From: Allomyces macrogynus ATCC 38327
Taxonomy: Eukaryota; Blastocladiomycota; Blastocladiomycetes; Blastocladiales; Blastocladiaceae
Length of the DNA: 64,000 nt
Assembly (NCBI GenBank): GCA_000151295.1
Contig: GG745331.1
Span: forward strand, 1,811,155-1,875,154
Reading direction: 5' to 3'
This document shows positions 53,357-64,000 of this stretch, piece after piece (position 1 is the first letter of the stretch; every line of letters begins with the position of its first letter). Under the pieces are notes generated by a model. It did not search any database. It saw nothing but the letters and a program-made list of their open reading frames with translations, and was not told the DNA's origin. A program made the translations under genes and the position numbers.

Positions 53357-56300
53357 CTACATCCCCGGCGCCATCATGAAGATATTGAGCGCCGTATTCG
53401 TGGCAGTGCCCGACCCGTCAGTGCACTTGATGCGGCACTTGGTCGAGGTGACAATGTACGACGAGCAATGCGGCTGGACGCCGCTACTCGAGGTGTACGG
53501 CATCGCCAAGCACATAGCGGCCGACATGTCCGCATTGGTCCCTGTCGGCGTAACGTCATAGCACCCTGTCCCACACGTCGCCGTCGCAATACCCCACCCA
53601 GTGATCATTGCGCCAGTTGGGCCCATGACACCGTAGAAGGTACGGTGCGCGAAAACTGTTGGGTCGAGCCCATTGGCCTGCACGTTCGACGTCTTGATTG
53701 TGCCCGAGGCAATGTTGCTCGAGACGATCGCGCCGGTCCCGATTTGCGCAGACCCGATGCCGCCGCTGGCGATGTTGGAGCCGACAATACCCCCAGCTGG
53801 GCACAATAGAGAATATTGGTTAGCGCTGATCCGTGAATTCTGAGAGCACAAGAAGCATAGTGTACCGGCAATATTGCTGGACGTGATCGTTCCAGCAGCG
53901 ATCGACGTGCCAGTGACCGCGCCCGGGAAAATGTGCCTGTTTGCGATCGCATTATCTAGAGCACAGCAACAGTGAGCATCTGATTCATGCTGACCTTGCG
54001 CGACAGGGTAGGGTACGTACTCGCTATCCTGGGCCCATCAATTGTCCCAATCGCAATGTCGACAGCCATAATCGAGCCGTCGGCAATCGAAGTGCTGCAA
54101 ATCCATGGCAAATCAGTTCCCCAAATCGCGACTAGGATGGGCAAAAAATCCGTACCTGTTGACCGAGTCGGCAGCCATGTGGTTCACTTGGATCGCGGCC
54201 TGCGAAATATGCGTCGGTTGAATCGCCTCGGACGCGATATGCGAAGGGTGGATAGCTGCGACTGCAACGTGCGACGCCTCCACCGAGCTCGCCGCGATAT
54301 GCGTATTCTGGATAGCCGCGGCCGTGACATGCGACGCCTGGATCGCATTCGCGGCCACGTGTGTCGCCTGCACCGCGCCCGACGAAATGTGCGACGGCAG
54401 AATCGCGCTCACTGCGACATGCGAGGCCTGAACCGCCGCGGCCGCGACGTGCGACGCCTGGATCGCTGCAGCTGCCACGTGCGAGCCTTGGATCGCAGCA
54501 GCAGCGACGTGCGAAGCTTGGATCGCCGCGGTTGCAACGTGTGACGCCTGGATCGCCGCGGTTGCGACGTGTGACGCCTGGATCGCCGCAGTTGCGACGT
54601 GTGACGCCTGGATCGCAGTCGATGCGACGTGCGACGCCTGAATCGCAGCGGCGGCCACGTGCGACGCCTGCACCGCGGCAGCGGCAATGTGGGACGCCTG
54701 GATTGCCGCGGGCGAGACGTGCGCGGGCAAGACCGCGGACCCGGCAATATGCGTGGCCTGGATCATACTCGTCGTCAAGTGCGACGCGACGATCGCCGAC
54801 GGCGCAATCTGGTCTCCACCGATCGCGGCCGACGCGATATGCGTGGCCTGGATCATGCTCGTTGTCAGGTGCGACGCGACGATCGCCGACGGCGCGATCT
54901 GATCCCCGCCAACGGCCGCCGAGGCAATGTGCGTCGCCTGGATGACACTTGTCGCGATATGCGACGCGACGACCGCCGACGGCGAAATGTGCGAGCCGTG
55001 CACGGCAGTCGCGGCAATCTGCGCCGATTGCACGGCACCGGCGGCAATGTGCGTCGCTTGCACGACGGCCGAGTCGATGTGAGTTGCTTGCACCGCCGCG
55101 TTCGCGATATGGCTCGCTTGAACGGCCCTGACCGCGACGTGACTTCCTTGCACAGCGGCGGCAGCGACGTGGCTCGCTTGCACGGCCGCGGCGGAAATGT
55201 GGCCCGCCTGCACGGCCGAAGGCGCGATATGGCTCGCTTGCACAGCGGCCGCGTCAATGTGCGCGGCCTGGATCGCGGCACTGGCGACGTGCGTCGCCTG
55301 AACTTGGCCCGCGGAGATGTGGCTGGCCACGACAGCGTTGGCAGCGAGCTTGGCGCCCGTCACGGCGTTATTGGCGAGGTGCGAGGTCGCGACGACGCCA
55401 GTCCCGATTTGCGCGGCTTGCACGGCGCCTGCGGCAATGTGCGCGGCTTGGATTGCGTTGGCCGCGACCTGTGCCGAGTCAACGGCGGCAGCACCAATGT
55501 GTGCCGTATGCACGGCGTTGTTGGCAATGGCTAGGTGTGTGGATAATAAGTTGCTTCTCTTCGCGAGCAGAGAAGGGAGGGAGGACGAGCAAACGTACCG
55601 GCCGACACGACAGCACCAGCTTGGATGTTGCCCGACGCGACCGCGTTCGTCGCGAGTTGCGTATTGCCCACAGCGCCCAAAGCAATCTTGCTCGACGTGA
55701 CGCTGTTGTCGGCAAAGTCGGCCGTGACAATCGTCCCATCCTAGTGCAGAGGATAGCGTGAGCGGATCGGCTCACTGTACGATCTGCGAATGGCAAGGCC
55801 GACGTACCGCAATCTTGCTCGACGTGACGCTGTTGTCGGCGAGGTCGGCCGCGACAATCGTCCCGTCCTAGTGAGGAGGATCGCGTGAGCGTGGAGGCTC
55901 ACAGTGCGTTCTGCAAAATCACGAGGCTGGCGTACCACAATCTTGGACGAGTCGACCGAGTTGGCAGCGAGCTTGACTAGCGTGACACTGCCGTCAGCCG
56001 GCGCCGTGTTTCCCGAGGAAAGACTGAACGCGAGCCGGTCCGCCGTGATGGTGCCGACCTGGATCTGCGCGTTGGTCACGCCTTGATTGGCAATCTTGGC
56101 GCTCGTAATCGCACCGTCCTACACACGCGGGCAACATCAGCGACGATCCGAAAAGCATCATATCCACAGCGCGACGCTCGAATACGAACCTGAACGTTGC
56201 TCGTGCCCACGGCACTACTCTGCAAGTGCGTGTTTCCGACACTGTTCACCGCCAAGATCGTCGCGTCCACACTGGCGAGCGCGAGCTTACCATTCGTCAC

Positions 56301-57382
56301 GGCGCGATCAGCAATCTTGGCCGTGCCCACGACCCCATCCACAATTTTACCCGCGGTCACTGCACCATCGGCCAATTTCGCGGTCGTTATCGCCGCGTCG
56401 GCGACATTCCCCGTCAACAGCGCGCCGCTCGCAATCTTGGCGCCCGTCACGGCACCGTCCACGATCTTGGCCGTGGATACTGACGCGTCGGCGATCTTAG
56501 CCTCCGTCACGGCGCCATCGACAATCTTGGTTGTCACCACGGAACCGTCGGCGATCTTGGCAGCGTGCACGGCGCCGTCCACGATTTTTGACGTCGAGAC
56601 GATCCCATCTGCCAGTTTCGCACCGACAACAGCGCCGTCGCCGAGTTTCGCCGTCGAGACGATCCCATCCGCCAACTTGGCGCTCGTCACAGCCCCGTCC
56701 ACCAATTTCGGCGTCGTCACGGTCCCGTCCGGCACTCCGACCGACACGGCCCCCGCCGCGAGTTTCGCGGCCGTCACCGACCCGTCGGCGAGTTTCCCGG
56801 TCGTGACCGCCGCATCCCCGAGTTTCCACGAACTCACCGCTCCATCGGCCAACTTCCCCGTCGTGACGGCCGAATCCGCCAACTTGCCCGAACTCACGGC
56901 ACCGTCCGCCAATTTCGGTTCCGTGACCGACCCGTCCGCGAGGACTCGTGCGTCGACCACCGACGACGAAAGTTGCGAATTCGTGACCGACGACGACGAC
57001 TGCGTGAAACTCGTCGGCAACTTGCCATTTGCCTGCAACGCCAAGAGGACCGCGATCGCCGCCGCGGCCAGCGCGAGCAGCGAGATCCCCAACGAGCACA
57101 CGGGCGACTGGAAACATCTACGCGACCGACTGCCGCCGCCGCCCTTCTTCCCACCCCCACCTCCAGCAGCTTCAACTCCACCGTCCCCGCCGCCACCAAC
57201 GGCCTCGACGACCGGCAAGATAGGGCGCAGCCCTACATACGACGACCCAGAACTTCCGGGCGACGCGGCCATCCCGGCCATCCCCATCATCGCGGGCGAG
57301 GGCGGGCGTGCGACCATTGCCGCCTGCAACGAATTATCCGGACTCAACGCCAACATTCGCTCGGCCGCCGTCATAAACGCGC

Positions 57383-57419
<37 letters not shown>

Positions 57420-57863
57420 CTGCTTCTGCTTCTGCTGCTGCTGTTGTTGCATCGCAGCGGCCGCCGCGACCGCCGGCTTGACCTTGACCGGGTTCGCGTG
57501 CACGAGCGACCCCGCGGCCATGCCGAGGGACGGTTTGCCGGGGAACCAGTTCCCGCCGCCGCCGTTGTTGAGCGAGTTGTCCGGGCTCGGTGCCATGCCC
57601 GGGACGAGTGCGCGGGTTGGGGAGGCCGGGACCGAGGAGGTCGCGGAATTGGTGCCGTCGGACGAGGTGCCGACGTACGCGCCGTCCGTGCGCGCGAGGG
57701 ATTCGGTCAGTTTGGCCATGGCGGCACCGACGTCGCGTGCCGCGATTTGCACTTGGTGTGGTGATCCGGGGGCGCCGGCGAGGATTTGCGCGACGCTCGG
57801 GTTGCCGGTGAGCGCCGAGGAGACTATGGCGGTGGGAGAACGGGTGGGTGAGTGGTGCGCCAT
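53357..57863 (-). CDS. Giant membrane-anchored repeat fibre (decapeptide beta-repeat array)
   Basis: Exons (minus) 57863-56190, 56118-55936, 55867-55808, 55740-55599, 55530-54156, 54094-54021, 53955-53866 and 53796-53357 give 1345 residues. A cytoplasmic N-terminus of about 255 residues (Ala/Gly/Ser-rich, polyglutamine) precedes one membrane helix ([19 protein letters not shown], about 260-280). Then come some 90 copies of a 10-residue repeat in two flavours: about 20 of the [10 protein letters not shown] type and about 45 of the [10 protein letters not shown] type, plus mixed copies. A Cys-rich C-terminal cap follows (about 105 residues, eight cysteines). The first flavour resembles repeats of phage and bacterial tail-fibre shafts; a trimeric beta-fibre on the cell surface is inferred. 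Every intron keeps the decapeptide period nearly intact. No family name is assigned. Confidence 0.82.
54157..55530 (-). repeat. Tandem 30-bp coding repeat ([10 protein letters not shown] type)
   Basis: About 45 degenerate 30-base units within one exon, each encoding a decapeptide of the pattern A-x-x-Q-A-(S/T)-H-(I/V)-A. Neighbouring units near 54480-54640 are nearly identical, indicating recent duplication or gene conversion. GCGACGTG and TGGATCGC recur on the plus strand. Confidence 0.92.
57378..57450 (+). repeat. CTG repeat encoding polyglutamine
   Basis: Interrupted run of CTG/CTT trinucleotides, read as CAG/AAG (Gln with a few Lys) in the cytoplasmic part of the fibre protein. Length variation is likely. 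Confidence 0.85.
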
Positions 57864-58003
57864 GCAAGCGGGCGTGCCGAGGAAAGAACGGTCGACGGGG
57901 CGGATAGAGAGTAAGAAAACCGACCCGACGAGAGGGCGAGTAATTCCCCACCTGCGATATTCTGCTGCTGCAAGCTCGTGGCCGACTCGCCTACACCGAC
58001 CAA

Positions 58004-58882
58004 TCACCACCTCGCGTCAGTCCCTGTGCACCCATTCTCTCCACTCCACTTCAACACCAAACCCGTACCCGACGACCGCAACGGCGACGGCCCACGCCGA
58101 CTCCCCGCGCTCTTCGACCCCCTCCCTGTCAGCCTCAACTCCGCCACCGTCTCATTACCCTCTGCAACCACCAAATCCGGCGGCCCGCGGCGCGTCGACG
58201 GGGTCACGGATTGGGTGGGGGCGTGACCCAACAACTGGCTACTGCTATGCCCCAACGCATCACTGTCTAACCGCTGCATCATTTTCACGGGCGACGATGA
58301 CGGTTCCATGGTGGTAGCGGTCACGGCAACGACGCCCGACTTGTTGATGGCCGAGTCGGCCGCAGATGAGGGGCGCGCAGCTGCGGGTTTCGAGGACGAA
58401 CGTCGTGGTTTTGCGGAGCCGGCGATGGGGGGTACGCCGGGGCTGGTGGACATGGTGCGCGCGGCGGGGCGCGGGGTGGGGTGGCGACGGCGCGAGCGCG
58501 AGCGCGCGGGGACAGGTGCGGCGGGTGCGGAGCGGAGCGGGACGAGCGGGGAGCGGCACGAGTCGAAAGGTTCGGAATTGACAGTTGAGCAGAGAGTCTT
58601 GCGCCGTGGGCGTAGTGGAGTGGCAGGGACAATGCACCCTGCACGGGCGGCGCGCGGGGACGACGACGGATGGTGCGTGGCTGCTGCTGCCGTAGCAACA
58701 GCGACGGTGTTGGCAAGGGCCGCGCGCAAGGCAGGCGGCAGGTCGAGTTGGCGGGAGTGGAATGCAGCACGCGCGATCCGCTGTGCAAGTTCGAAAGTCG
58801 TCGGATCAGGTTGGCTCAGGAGCGAAAGAGAGGCAGTCGGGAGCAAGGACGGTAGGCATCCAACCGACCCACTTCCACTCAC
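58004..58882 (-). CDS. Possible unidentified basic Ser/Pro-rich protein
   Basis: Open frame of 292 residues, starting near the fibre gene's 5' end. It begins with a helical-looking segment ([36 protein letters not shown]) and then becomes Arg/Ser/Pro-rich and probably disordered. An internal ATG at 58453 would give 149 residues. No family was recognised and no splice sites are obvious. It could be a small gene, an upstream exon of the fibre transcript, or chance. Confidence 0.35.
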   Translation of the reverse strand: MSGSGSVGCLPSLLPTASLSLLSQPDPTTFELAQRIARAAFHSRQLDLPPALRAALANTVAVATAAAATHHPSSSPRAARAGCIVPATPLRPRRKTLCSTVNSEPFDSCRSPLVPLRSAPAAPVPARSRSRRRHPTPRPAARTMSTSPGVPPIAGSAKPRRSSSKPAAARPSSAADSAINKSGVVAVTATTMEPSSSPVKMMQRLDSDALGHSSSQLLGHAPTQSVTPSTRRGPPDLVVAEGNETVAELRLTGRGSKSAGSRRGPSPLRSSGTGLVLKWSGENGCTGTDARW

Positions 58883-59374
58883 TTGAATTCAATACCACGA
58901 TTCACGCACCGTGCTTATTCGCTCGTCGCGCAGGGTCGCGAGGGCCATGAGGGACTCGGCGCGCCGCGGCAAGTCCGCAGGCGCGTAATGTCGTGGACGG
59001 TTGGTCGCGGGGAATCAAAGGAACAGCAGGGCGACACGAATGGTTAGGCAGCTCGCCCCGCGAGCATGCCCGCGACTGTGCAATAGCGGGCACGAGCTGG
59101 TTGTTGATAATTGTTTCTTTGATCATGGTGCGGGCGGGGGACAGGGGTCACTTCCAGGGGGTCGGGCGACGGTAAGCGCGGGGTTCTGTTTGCGCGCGCG
59201 CTGAACGGGCGGCTGGCGTGAGCGCGCGGTCGGAGCGACACTTGGTATTCCATGGTTGTTTTGAGCGTGGATTGGCATGCATTGCAGCAAGTTGGACGAG
59301 GTGGGCCGGGCGTGAAGTGCGCGGACGTCGGAAGCGCGCGCGCAGTACAGTCGTCAAGGAGGAGAGGGATGCTT

Positions 59375-59412
59375 TTGATCGCGTTTGATCGCGTTTGATC
59401 ACAGTTGATCAA
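59375..59412 (+). repeat. Short tandem repeat around TGATC
   Basis: Two and a half copies of GATCGCGTTT followed by GATCACAGTTGATCAAAC. TGATCA/TTGATCAA palindromes are embedded. Confidence 0.7.
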
Positions 59413-59835
59413 ACAGGTTGGCTGGCCGTCAGTCCGTGTCAATCCGCCTTCGCCGTGTCGCATCTCGTTGTGCTCTTCTCGCTCTCGCACAGCACTCACG
59501 CGACTCGTGCTACAAGTCCGAGTCGCGCGCGGCCAAAGAACAATGCACCAGCGTGCCAGACAACAAAATATAATTGGCGGCGGCATCCACCCTATGCGAA
59601 CATGCTACTAGGTGCCAACGGTCAGCCCTCTACATAAAAAAACGGCCAGCCGAGGGCAGAGACGAACCGGTAGGGAAAAAAGTTGTACTCAAAATACGTG
59701 CAAGCGTCGTCGTGCCCGAGCCGAGAGAGCGCCAGCGGCTCCGGCTCAAACATGAGCCCGGTCTCGGTTCGTAGCCGGGAGACGCACGCAGGTGGGGATC
59801 AAAATGAAACAGGGAATACGGAAAACGGAAGAAGC

Positions 59836-59880
59836 AAACGAGCAACGAGCAACGAGCAACGAGCAACGAGCAACGAGCAA
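59836..59880 (+). repeat. Heptanucleotide tandem repeat GAGCAAC
   Basis: About six copies of GAGCAAC in the 3' flank of the phosphofructokinase gene. Confidence 0.85.
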
Positions 59881-59952
59881 TCAACCGGCAAGGCCGAACA
59901 TGCCCAACCCTTGCCCATCCGACGCGACGCCGACACGACATGCGCGCGCCGA

Positions 59953-61902
59953 TTACACGTCCATGATCTTGCACAAGTCGAGCGGCATCCCTGTGTTATC
60001 CAACAGCGTCTGGTAGAGCACCGACGTGATATCCACCTTTTTCCGGCGCTCCACGGCCTTCGGGATCGGAATATAGACAAACTCGTCGTGCACTTGGCCA
60101 ATGATCAAGTCGGTCTTGCCCGCCATGGCCGCATGCACGGCCTGCTGTGCGAGCGACACGGTAAAGACGGCATCCGTCGCACACGCGGGCGCCGACCGAA
60201 TCGTATACGACGGATCAATGTACTTGATCGTGTGCTCAATCTGCTTGCCCTTCAAGTGCGCGCCGAGCTTGTTCTTGAGGAAGACGCCCACGTCGTGCAG
60301 CTTCGAGTTGCCGGACTTGTCCTTTTCGTCGCCCGCGTCGGCCGCGCACAGGTCCTGCCCAGCACCTTCAGCGACGACAATCAGGACATGGTCCCGCGTG
60401 CGCAGCCGTTCCTCGACAATCGCGAAAATGGTCGGCAAGTTGAACGGCACTTCCGGCAACAACAACAGGTTCACGTCACCTGAGGCGAGTGCCGCGTGCA
60501 GGGCAATAAAGCCCGAGTCGCGGCCCATGAGTTTCACGATCCCGATCCCGCCACGGGCGGCGCGTGCCTCTTCATGCGCGGCGGCAATCGGGTCGAGCGA
60601 CATGGCCACGGCAGTCTCGAAACCGAAGGTCTTGGCGCAGTAGGCGATATCGTTGTCGATGGTCTTGGGGATGCCGACAACCGAGAGCGCGATCCCGCGG
60701 CGCTCGGCTTCCATGGCAATGTTGTGCGCGCCCTTTTGCGTGCCGTCACCGCCAATCGTGAAGAGCACGTTGACGCCGAGCGACACGAGATAGTCGACCA
60801 TGACTGTGTTGACGAGCAAAACGTGTTAGAGTCAAGAGCAAACAAACCAAACCCAAAACAGCACGCGAATAAGAAGAAGACAAAAACGCGTACCCTTGGG
60901 ATCCTGCGGCCCGCGCGAGCTGCCTAGCACAGACCCGCCAAACCGATGAATGTCCTTGACCTCGGCGGGCGTCAACTCGATGGGCGGCAACCCGACGGCC
61001 GGGTTCAGGCCCTCGTACCCGTACCGGAACCCGTAGCACTTCTTGACGTGGTACCGGTAGAACAGGCACGAGACGAGGCCACGAATCACATTGTTCAGAC
61101 CCGGGCAGAGACCACCGCACGTGACAATGCCCGCGACCACATGCGACGGGTTGAAGAACAGGTGCTTGCGCGGCCCGGCACGCTCGAGGTACAAGGGCAC
61201 GTCCAGTTCGTGGCCCGGCAAGTGCCGCGGCATTTCCGAGTCCTCGTGCCCAGATCCGTGCGACGACGTCGACATGCGACCGTCGTGATCGCGTTGGAAA
61301 AACGGCTTGTAGAGCAGCACCGACCGGTCGTCGGTAAACACGACCGACTCGACAGGCGTCGGGAACCCCGTGTCGCCCAGCACCGTGATCCCAAACGGAT
61401 TCGGGTCAGCGAGCGTGGGCATGGGTGTGCCGGGGCGCATGATCCCGGCGCCGGCGCCGAGTGCGTTCGACGGCAGGCCGAGATAGCTCGAGGAGCCCGA
61501 GGTGTGCGAGGCAGGAGGCATGGTGGCAGGGTGGAGTTCGTACTGCGCGGCTGAAAGACGATGCGACGCGTAGGCGGGGAGTGGGTGCGTGTTGGGACGC
61601 AAATGCGCGGGCAAGTGCGAAGTGACGGTGGCGGGCGGGGTGTCGGAGACGGACTCGACGTCGGTCCAGCCGGATTCTTGTCGGGCGAGAGATGAGGGGG
61701 CGCGGGCGCGGGCGGCAGTGTCGGGATCTGCTGGGTGCTCGTCGGTCGGTGTCGGGGCCGTGATGGTAATGGCGTGGGCCGGAAGCGCGAGGTCGCCGTG
61801 GTGCGTTGCCGGTGGGGCCTCGGTGTCGATGGCGGGCGGGGGAGCGGGGAGCGCGCGCGTCTTGCGGCGCGGCTTTCGGTGGAGACAGCGCAGCAGCGTC
61901 AT
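59953..61902 (-). CDS. Plant/protist-type ATP-dependent phosphofructokinase
   Basis: Exons (minus) 61902-60894 and 60803-59953 give 619 residues. It phosphorylates fructose 6-phosphate in glycolysis. Motifs in order: GIVTCGGLCPGLNNVIRGLV, FRYGYEGL, HRFGGSVLGSSRGPQDP, LFTIGGDGTQKGAHNI, VVGIPKTIDNDI and LMGRDSGFIA. GGDGT points to ATP rather than pyrophosphate as donor; PKTIDND is as in plant and trypanosomatid enzymes. The C-terminus ends LCKIMDV. About 170 N-terminal residues are Pro/Ala/Ser-rich and not conserved, with no clear targeting signal. Most fungi use the larger two-domain animal/fungal PFK; this single-domain type is unexpected and may be ancestral or transferred. Confidence 0.88.
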
Positions 61903-62758
61903 GGTTGCACGGCGGGTTGGCGGCGGCGGTGAGTTTCGCGAAGGGACAGGGGCGGGATGGGGCCACCGGGCAATGGATGAATCCTGGGTCGGCCCAGGCG
62001 AGACTGCGAGCAACACCAACACGTCGAGCGAGCAAGCGAGGGAGCAAGAGCGCGCGCAAACGCGGCGGGCGTGGTGGGCATTTGGGGAGTGCCACGGCGA
62101 CGCGTGGGCGGGCCGACCGACTGGTGGCGAGCGAGATGATCCCATTCCCCGCCGTCACCGCACGCGCGCGGCGGCGGCAGTGGTGGTGCATCGTGGAGCG
62201 CGCGCGCGCCGCCCAGCACACCTGCCCTGCCCCTGCACGCCCCATGACAATCGTGCCGCTCAAGGCTGCACGCCCACGCGTCCCCTTTTCGGCCTCTCGT
62301 CGCGTCCCTCGCCGGCGTCGTTCGCGCGTGGTGCGGTGCTGAAGCAAGCCATGGCCGTGATCAAGGACGCGATACGCACCTCGGCGGTGGCGAAGCGGGT
62401 TCGTCACGCAAAAGACTCAACGATGGATTGGCGAGCGCCGAGTGTAAATGCAGCGAGCAGTTGCAGCTGGCCGAGACGAGCTCGAGAACGTGTCGCGCGG
62501 TGCTGGCTGCGGGCTGTGACGGATCGCGTATCCCGTATCCAGGTATCCGACTGCAGCAACTTGCAGGTGGGGACGGCGGATTGGCAGTGGGGGCGGTGCA
62601 CACGGCGCGGTGCTGCTTCAGCGACGCTCTGCGACGACAGCCGTGTTCGTTGGTCGTGGGTCGACCTTGTGGTGCGCGTGTGGCGTCTTGGCCGCGCATG
62701 GAACCACGATCGAATGATGACGCCAACCGTTCTGGGGCCATGCGGCGGCTTGCACGCG

Positions 62759-62766
62759 CTTTTATA
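62759..62766 (-). promoter_or_regulatory. TATA box, possibly of the phosphofructokinase gene
   Basis: TATAAAAG on the minus strand. It lies about 860 bases before the phosphofructokinase ATG, so it fits only if the 5' leader is spliced. Direction and sequence match the TATA boxes seen elsewhere in the window. Confidence 0.4.
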
Positions 62767-63077
62767 CTCGGTTTTCGTCTTAGTTTTTGGCGTGGTTCGA
62801 GCCGCCTTTGCCTGCACTGTGCATGATGCATGCGCGCTCTTTCCATCGCGGGTCTGACGTGGCGTGGCGCGGCCCTGTGGCGGTGCGGTAACGAACGGCC
62901 ACGTGCGCTTACGCAACTTCCTTGCGCGGTCACGCGATGTGCGGTAAGTCGGTGCCCCTGGTTCGGTTCAGGCCGCGCCCGGAACGCTCCCCAACGTTTT
63001 TTTTCATCACGCCGGCGTCACCGGCACAACCACCACGGCCAGACCAATGCCCCGTCGCGGCCACGCGCGTCCGGTTC

Positions 63078-63130
63078 CGACCGACTGAACGACCGACTGA
63101 CCGACCGACTGACCGACCGCCTGCCTGACC
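63078..63130 (+). repeat. CGACTGAC/CGACCGACTGAC short tandem repeat
   Basis: Degenerate 4- and 12-base repeats of GACC/GACT units, about 120-175 bases upstream of the start codon at 63254. Confidence 0.65.
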
Positions 63131-63253
63131 GGCTGGCCACGACGCCGCCGCGCACGACGCCGCCGCGCTCGACCGCAACTGCCAATCGAATCGGCGACAC
63201 CATTCATCTTTCTCCTCTCGCTCCTTGCTTGCACTGCACCGACCACGACTACC

Positions 63254-64000
63254 ATGCCCGTCCGACCCGCCGTCGTTGCGGCAGTACGCGCCGCACCGCG
63301 GCCACGCTCCGTAGCCGTGCTGTCGCGCCGCTCAAGCACGCGCACGCTGCCGCCATGCTGTCGCGCCTACTCGGCCGCAAGCGCGCCGTCGATCGCGTCG
63401 TCGGCTGCTGCTCATGTGCCGCCGCCGCCGCCGCTGGATCCGCCTGCTGCCGCGCCGGTAGTACCTGTCACGGCACCCGCGACCACGGCCACAACCACAT
63501 CAGCACCGCCGTCCCTGCCGCCACTGCCCTTTGCGTCGCAGGGCACGCGCCTGTTCTCGCTCGCCGGCCCGGAACCCAACATCCTGCCCAAGTCGATCCA
63601 GGCCGCGCTCGTCCCGCCGCGCACCTGCGGCACCGTGAGGTCCTCGGGCGCGGCCCACACGTCGGCCAACGCGCCCTTGGTCCCGCCACGCCGACCGCTC
63701 TCCATGAACTCGCTGCGCACGGCGCATGCTGACCTGCTCTTTGCCGCGGCCGACGTGGTGATCCGGCAAGCGCGTGCCGCCCAGCTCGTCGCTCGACTCG
63801 CGCACGTCCTCCCGCATGCGACCGCGGCCCCCGCGGACCCGGACGTCCTCGCGGCACTCGCCAAGTGCGCGCAAGTCCTAGCCCAATCCGCCGACGCCCT
63901 GGCACGCGCGTGCCCGCCGGTCCTTGACCGCGCCGCGACCCTCGCCGGCGCCGTCTCGAACCCGGCCGCGCTGCCCGAATCCCTGCACGTTGGGGTTTGA
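63254..64000 (+). CDS. Unidentified mitochondrial-looking protein
   Basis: 248 residues, closing with TGA at the last base of the window. The first 50 residues are Arg/Ala/Ser-rich without acidic residues, like a mitochondrial presequence, and a proline-rich linker follows. The C-terminal half is helical (LRTAHADLLFAAADVVIRQA; VLAALAKCAQVLAQSADALA), with no recognised domain. An intron near the end that continues the gene beyond the window cannot be excluded. Confidence 0.5.
   Translation: MPVRPAVVAAVRAAPRPRSVAVLSRRSSTRTLPPCCRAYSAASAPSIASSAAAHVPPPPPLDPPAAAPVVPVTAPATTATTTSAPPSLPPLPFASQGTRLFSLAGPEPNILPKSIQAALVPPRTCGTVRSSGAAHTSANAPLVPPRRPLSMNSLRTAHADLLFAAADVVIRQARAAQLVARLAHVLPHATAAPADPDVLAALAKCAQVLAQSADALARACPPVLDRAATLAGAVSNPAALPESLHVGV

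Larger units (their letters stand above)
58883..59952. other. Intergenic, about 1.1 kb, with short tandem repeats
   Basis: No gene was seen. It contains 10-base direct repeats of TTGATCGCGT type at about 59375-59412 and a 7-base tandem repeat at 59836-59880. Confidence 0.5.
61903..63253. other. Divergent intergenic region, 1.35 kb
   Basis: Between phosphofructokinase (-) and the gene at 63254 (+). A minus-strand TATAAAAG at 62759-62766 and a GTGCGT donor near 62375 suggest a spliced 5' leader for the phosphofructokinase. Repeats of CGACTGAC type at about 63078-63130 lie before the plus-strand gene. No gene was supported. Confidence 0.45.

Noticed and set aside
53357..57863. Collagen-like or trimeric autotransporter identity for the fibre
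   Set aside because: There is no Gly-x-y periodicity and no outer-membrane anchor; the period is ten residues and the anchor is an N-terminal helix.
56197..58317. 706-codon plus-strand frame opposite the fibre gene
   Set aside because: It is the mirror of the repetitive fibre coding sequence; it consists of monotonous Ser/Ala/Thr repeats without conserved motifs, while the minus strand has a membrane helix, consistent splice sites and a structured cap.

Overview
The window looks like nuclear DNA from a GC-rich, intron-bearing fungus, most likely an early-diverging zoosporic lineage (Blastocladiomycota or Chytridiomycota). This placement is an inference from gene content and was not tested. 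The evidence is: fungal families (DUF4246, COX16, an external-type NADH dehydrogenase, a CYP505-like P450:reductase fusion, NUS1); short introns of about 60-120 nt with GTACGT/GTGAGT-like donors, CTAAC/CTGAC-like branch sites and YAG acceptors; and small proteins and a tRNA of ordinary eukaryotic type. All gene models were spliced by eye. For every multi-exon model given as complete, the exon lengths sum to a multiple of three.

Layout. 1-6.2 kb (+): a five-exon alternative NADH dehydrogenase and a single-pass membrane protein. 6.7-11 kb: a divergent non-homologous end-joining pair, an XRCC4-like gene (-) and a Ku70 gene (+); Ku70 carries two frame breaks and two in-frame TAGs. 12.5-18.5 kb (-): a secreted protein and a large P450:reductase fusion. 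20.0-25.4 kb: an NDUFA4/B12D-like subunit (+), SelO (-) and a DUF4246 protein (-). 26.4-28.8 kb (-): an unidentified gene tail and a CPSF6-like cleavage factor. 29.3-32.6 kb: a disordered coiled-coil protein (+) and a Gly/Met-rich protein with a broken frame (-). 34.9-38.0 kb (-): an ankyrin-FYVE-RING protein. 38.6-41.7 kb: a nucleostemin/GNL3-type GTPase (+) and ornithine decarboxylase antizyme with its +1 frameshift (-). 42.7-45.0 kb (+): a leucine-rich-repeat protein and tRNA-Ser. 45.0-46.5 kb: a CpG-depleted insert with a large imperfect hairpin. 46.8-53.1 kb: SmF (+), NUS1 (-), an F-box/LRR gene split by a 41-bp tandem duplication (+), COX16 (-) and a mitochondrial carrier (+). 53.4-58.9 kb (-): a 1345-residue membrane-anchored repeat fibre and an upstream unidentified frame. 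60-61.9 kb (-): a plant/protist-type phosphofructokinase. 63.3-64 kb (+): a mitochondrial-looking unknown protein.

Functional themes. Several genes serve mitochondria or respiration (NADH dehydrogenase, NDUFA4-like, COX16, carrier, SelO with a presequence). Others serve RNA processing (CPSF6-like, SmF), ribosome assembly (GNL3-like), DNA end joining, dolichol synthesis and polyamine control. No operon logic applies. The only clear arrangement signal is divergent pairs sharing short promoters, such as XRCC4/Ku70 with about 200 bp between start codons. The most unusual items are the long decapeptide-repeat surface fibre, the antizyme recoding site, the damaged Ku70 copy, a tRNA-Ser with anticodon ACT, and the CpG-poor insert next to that tRNA.
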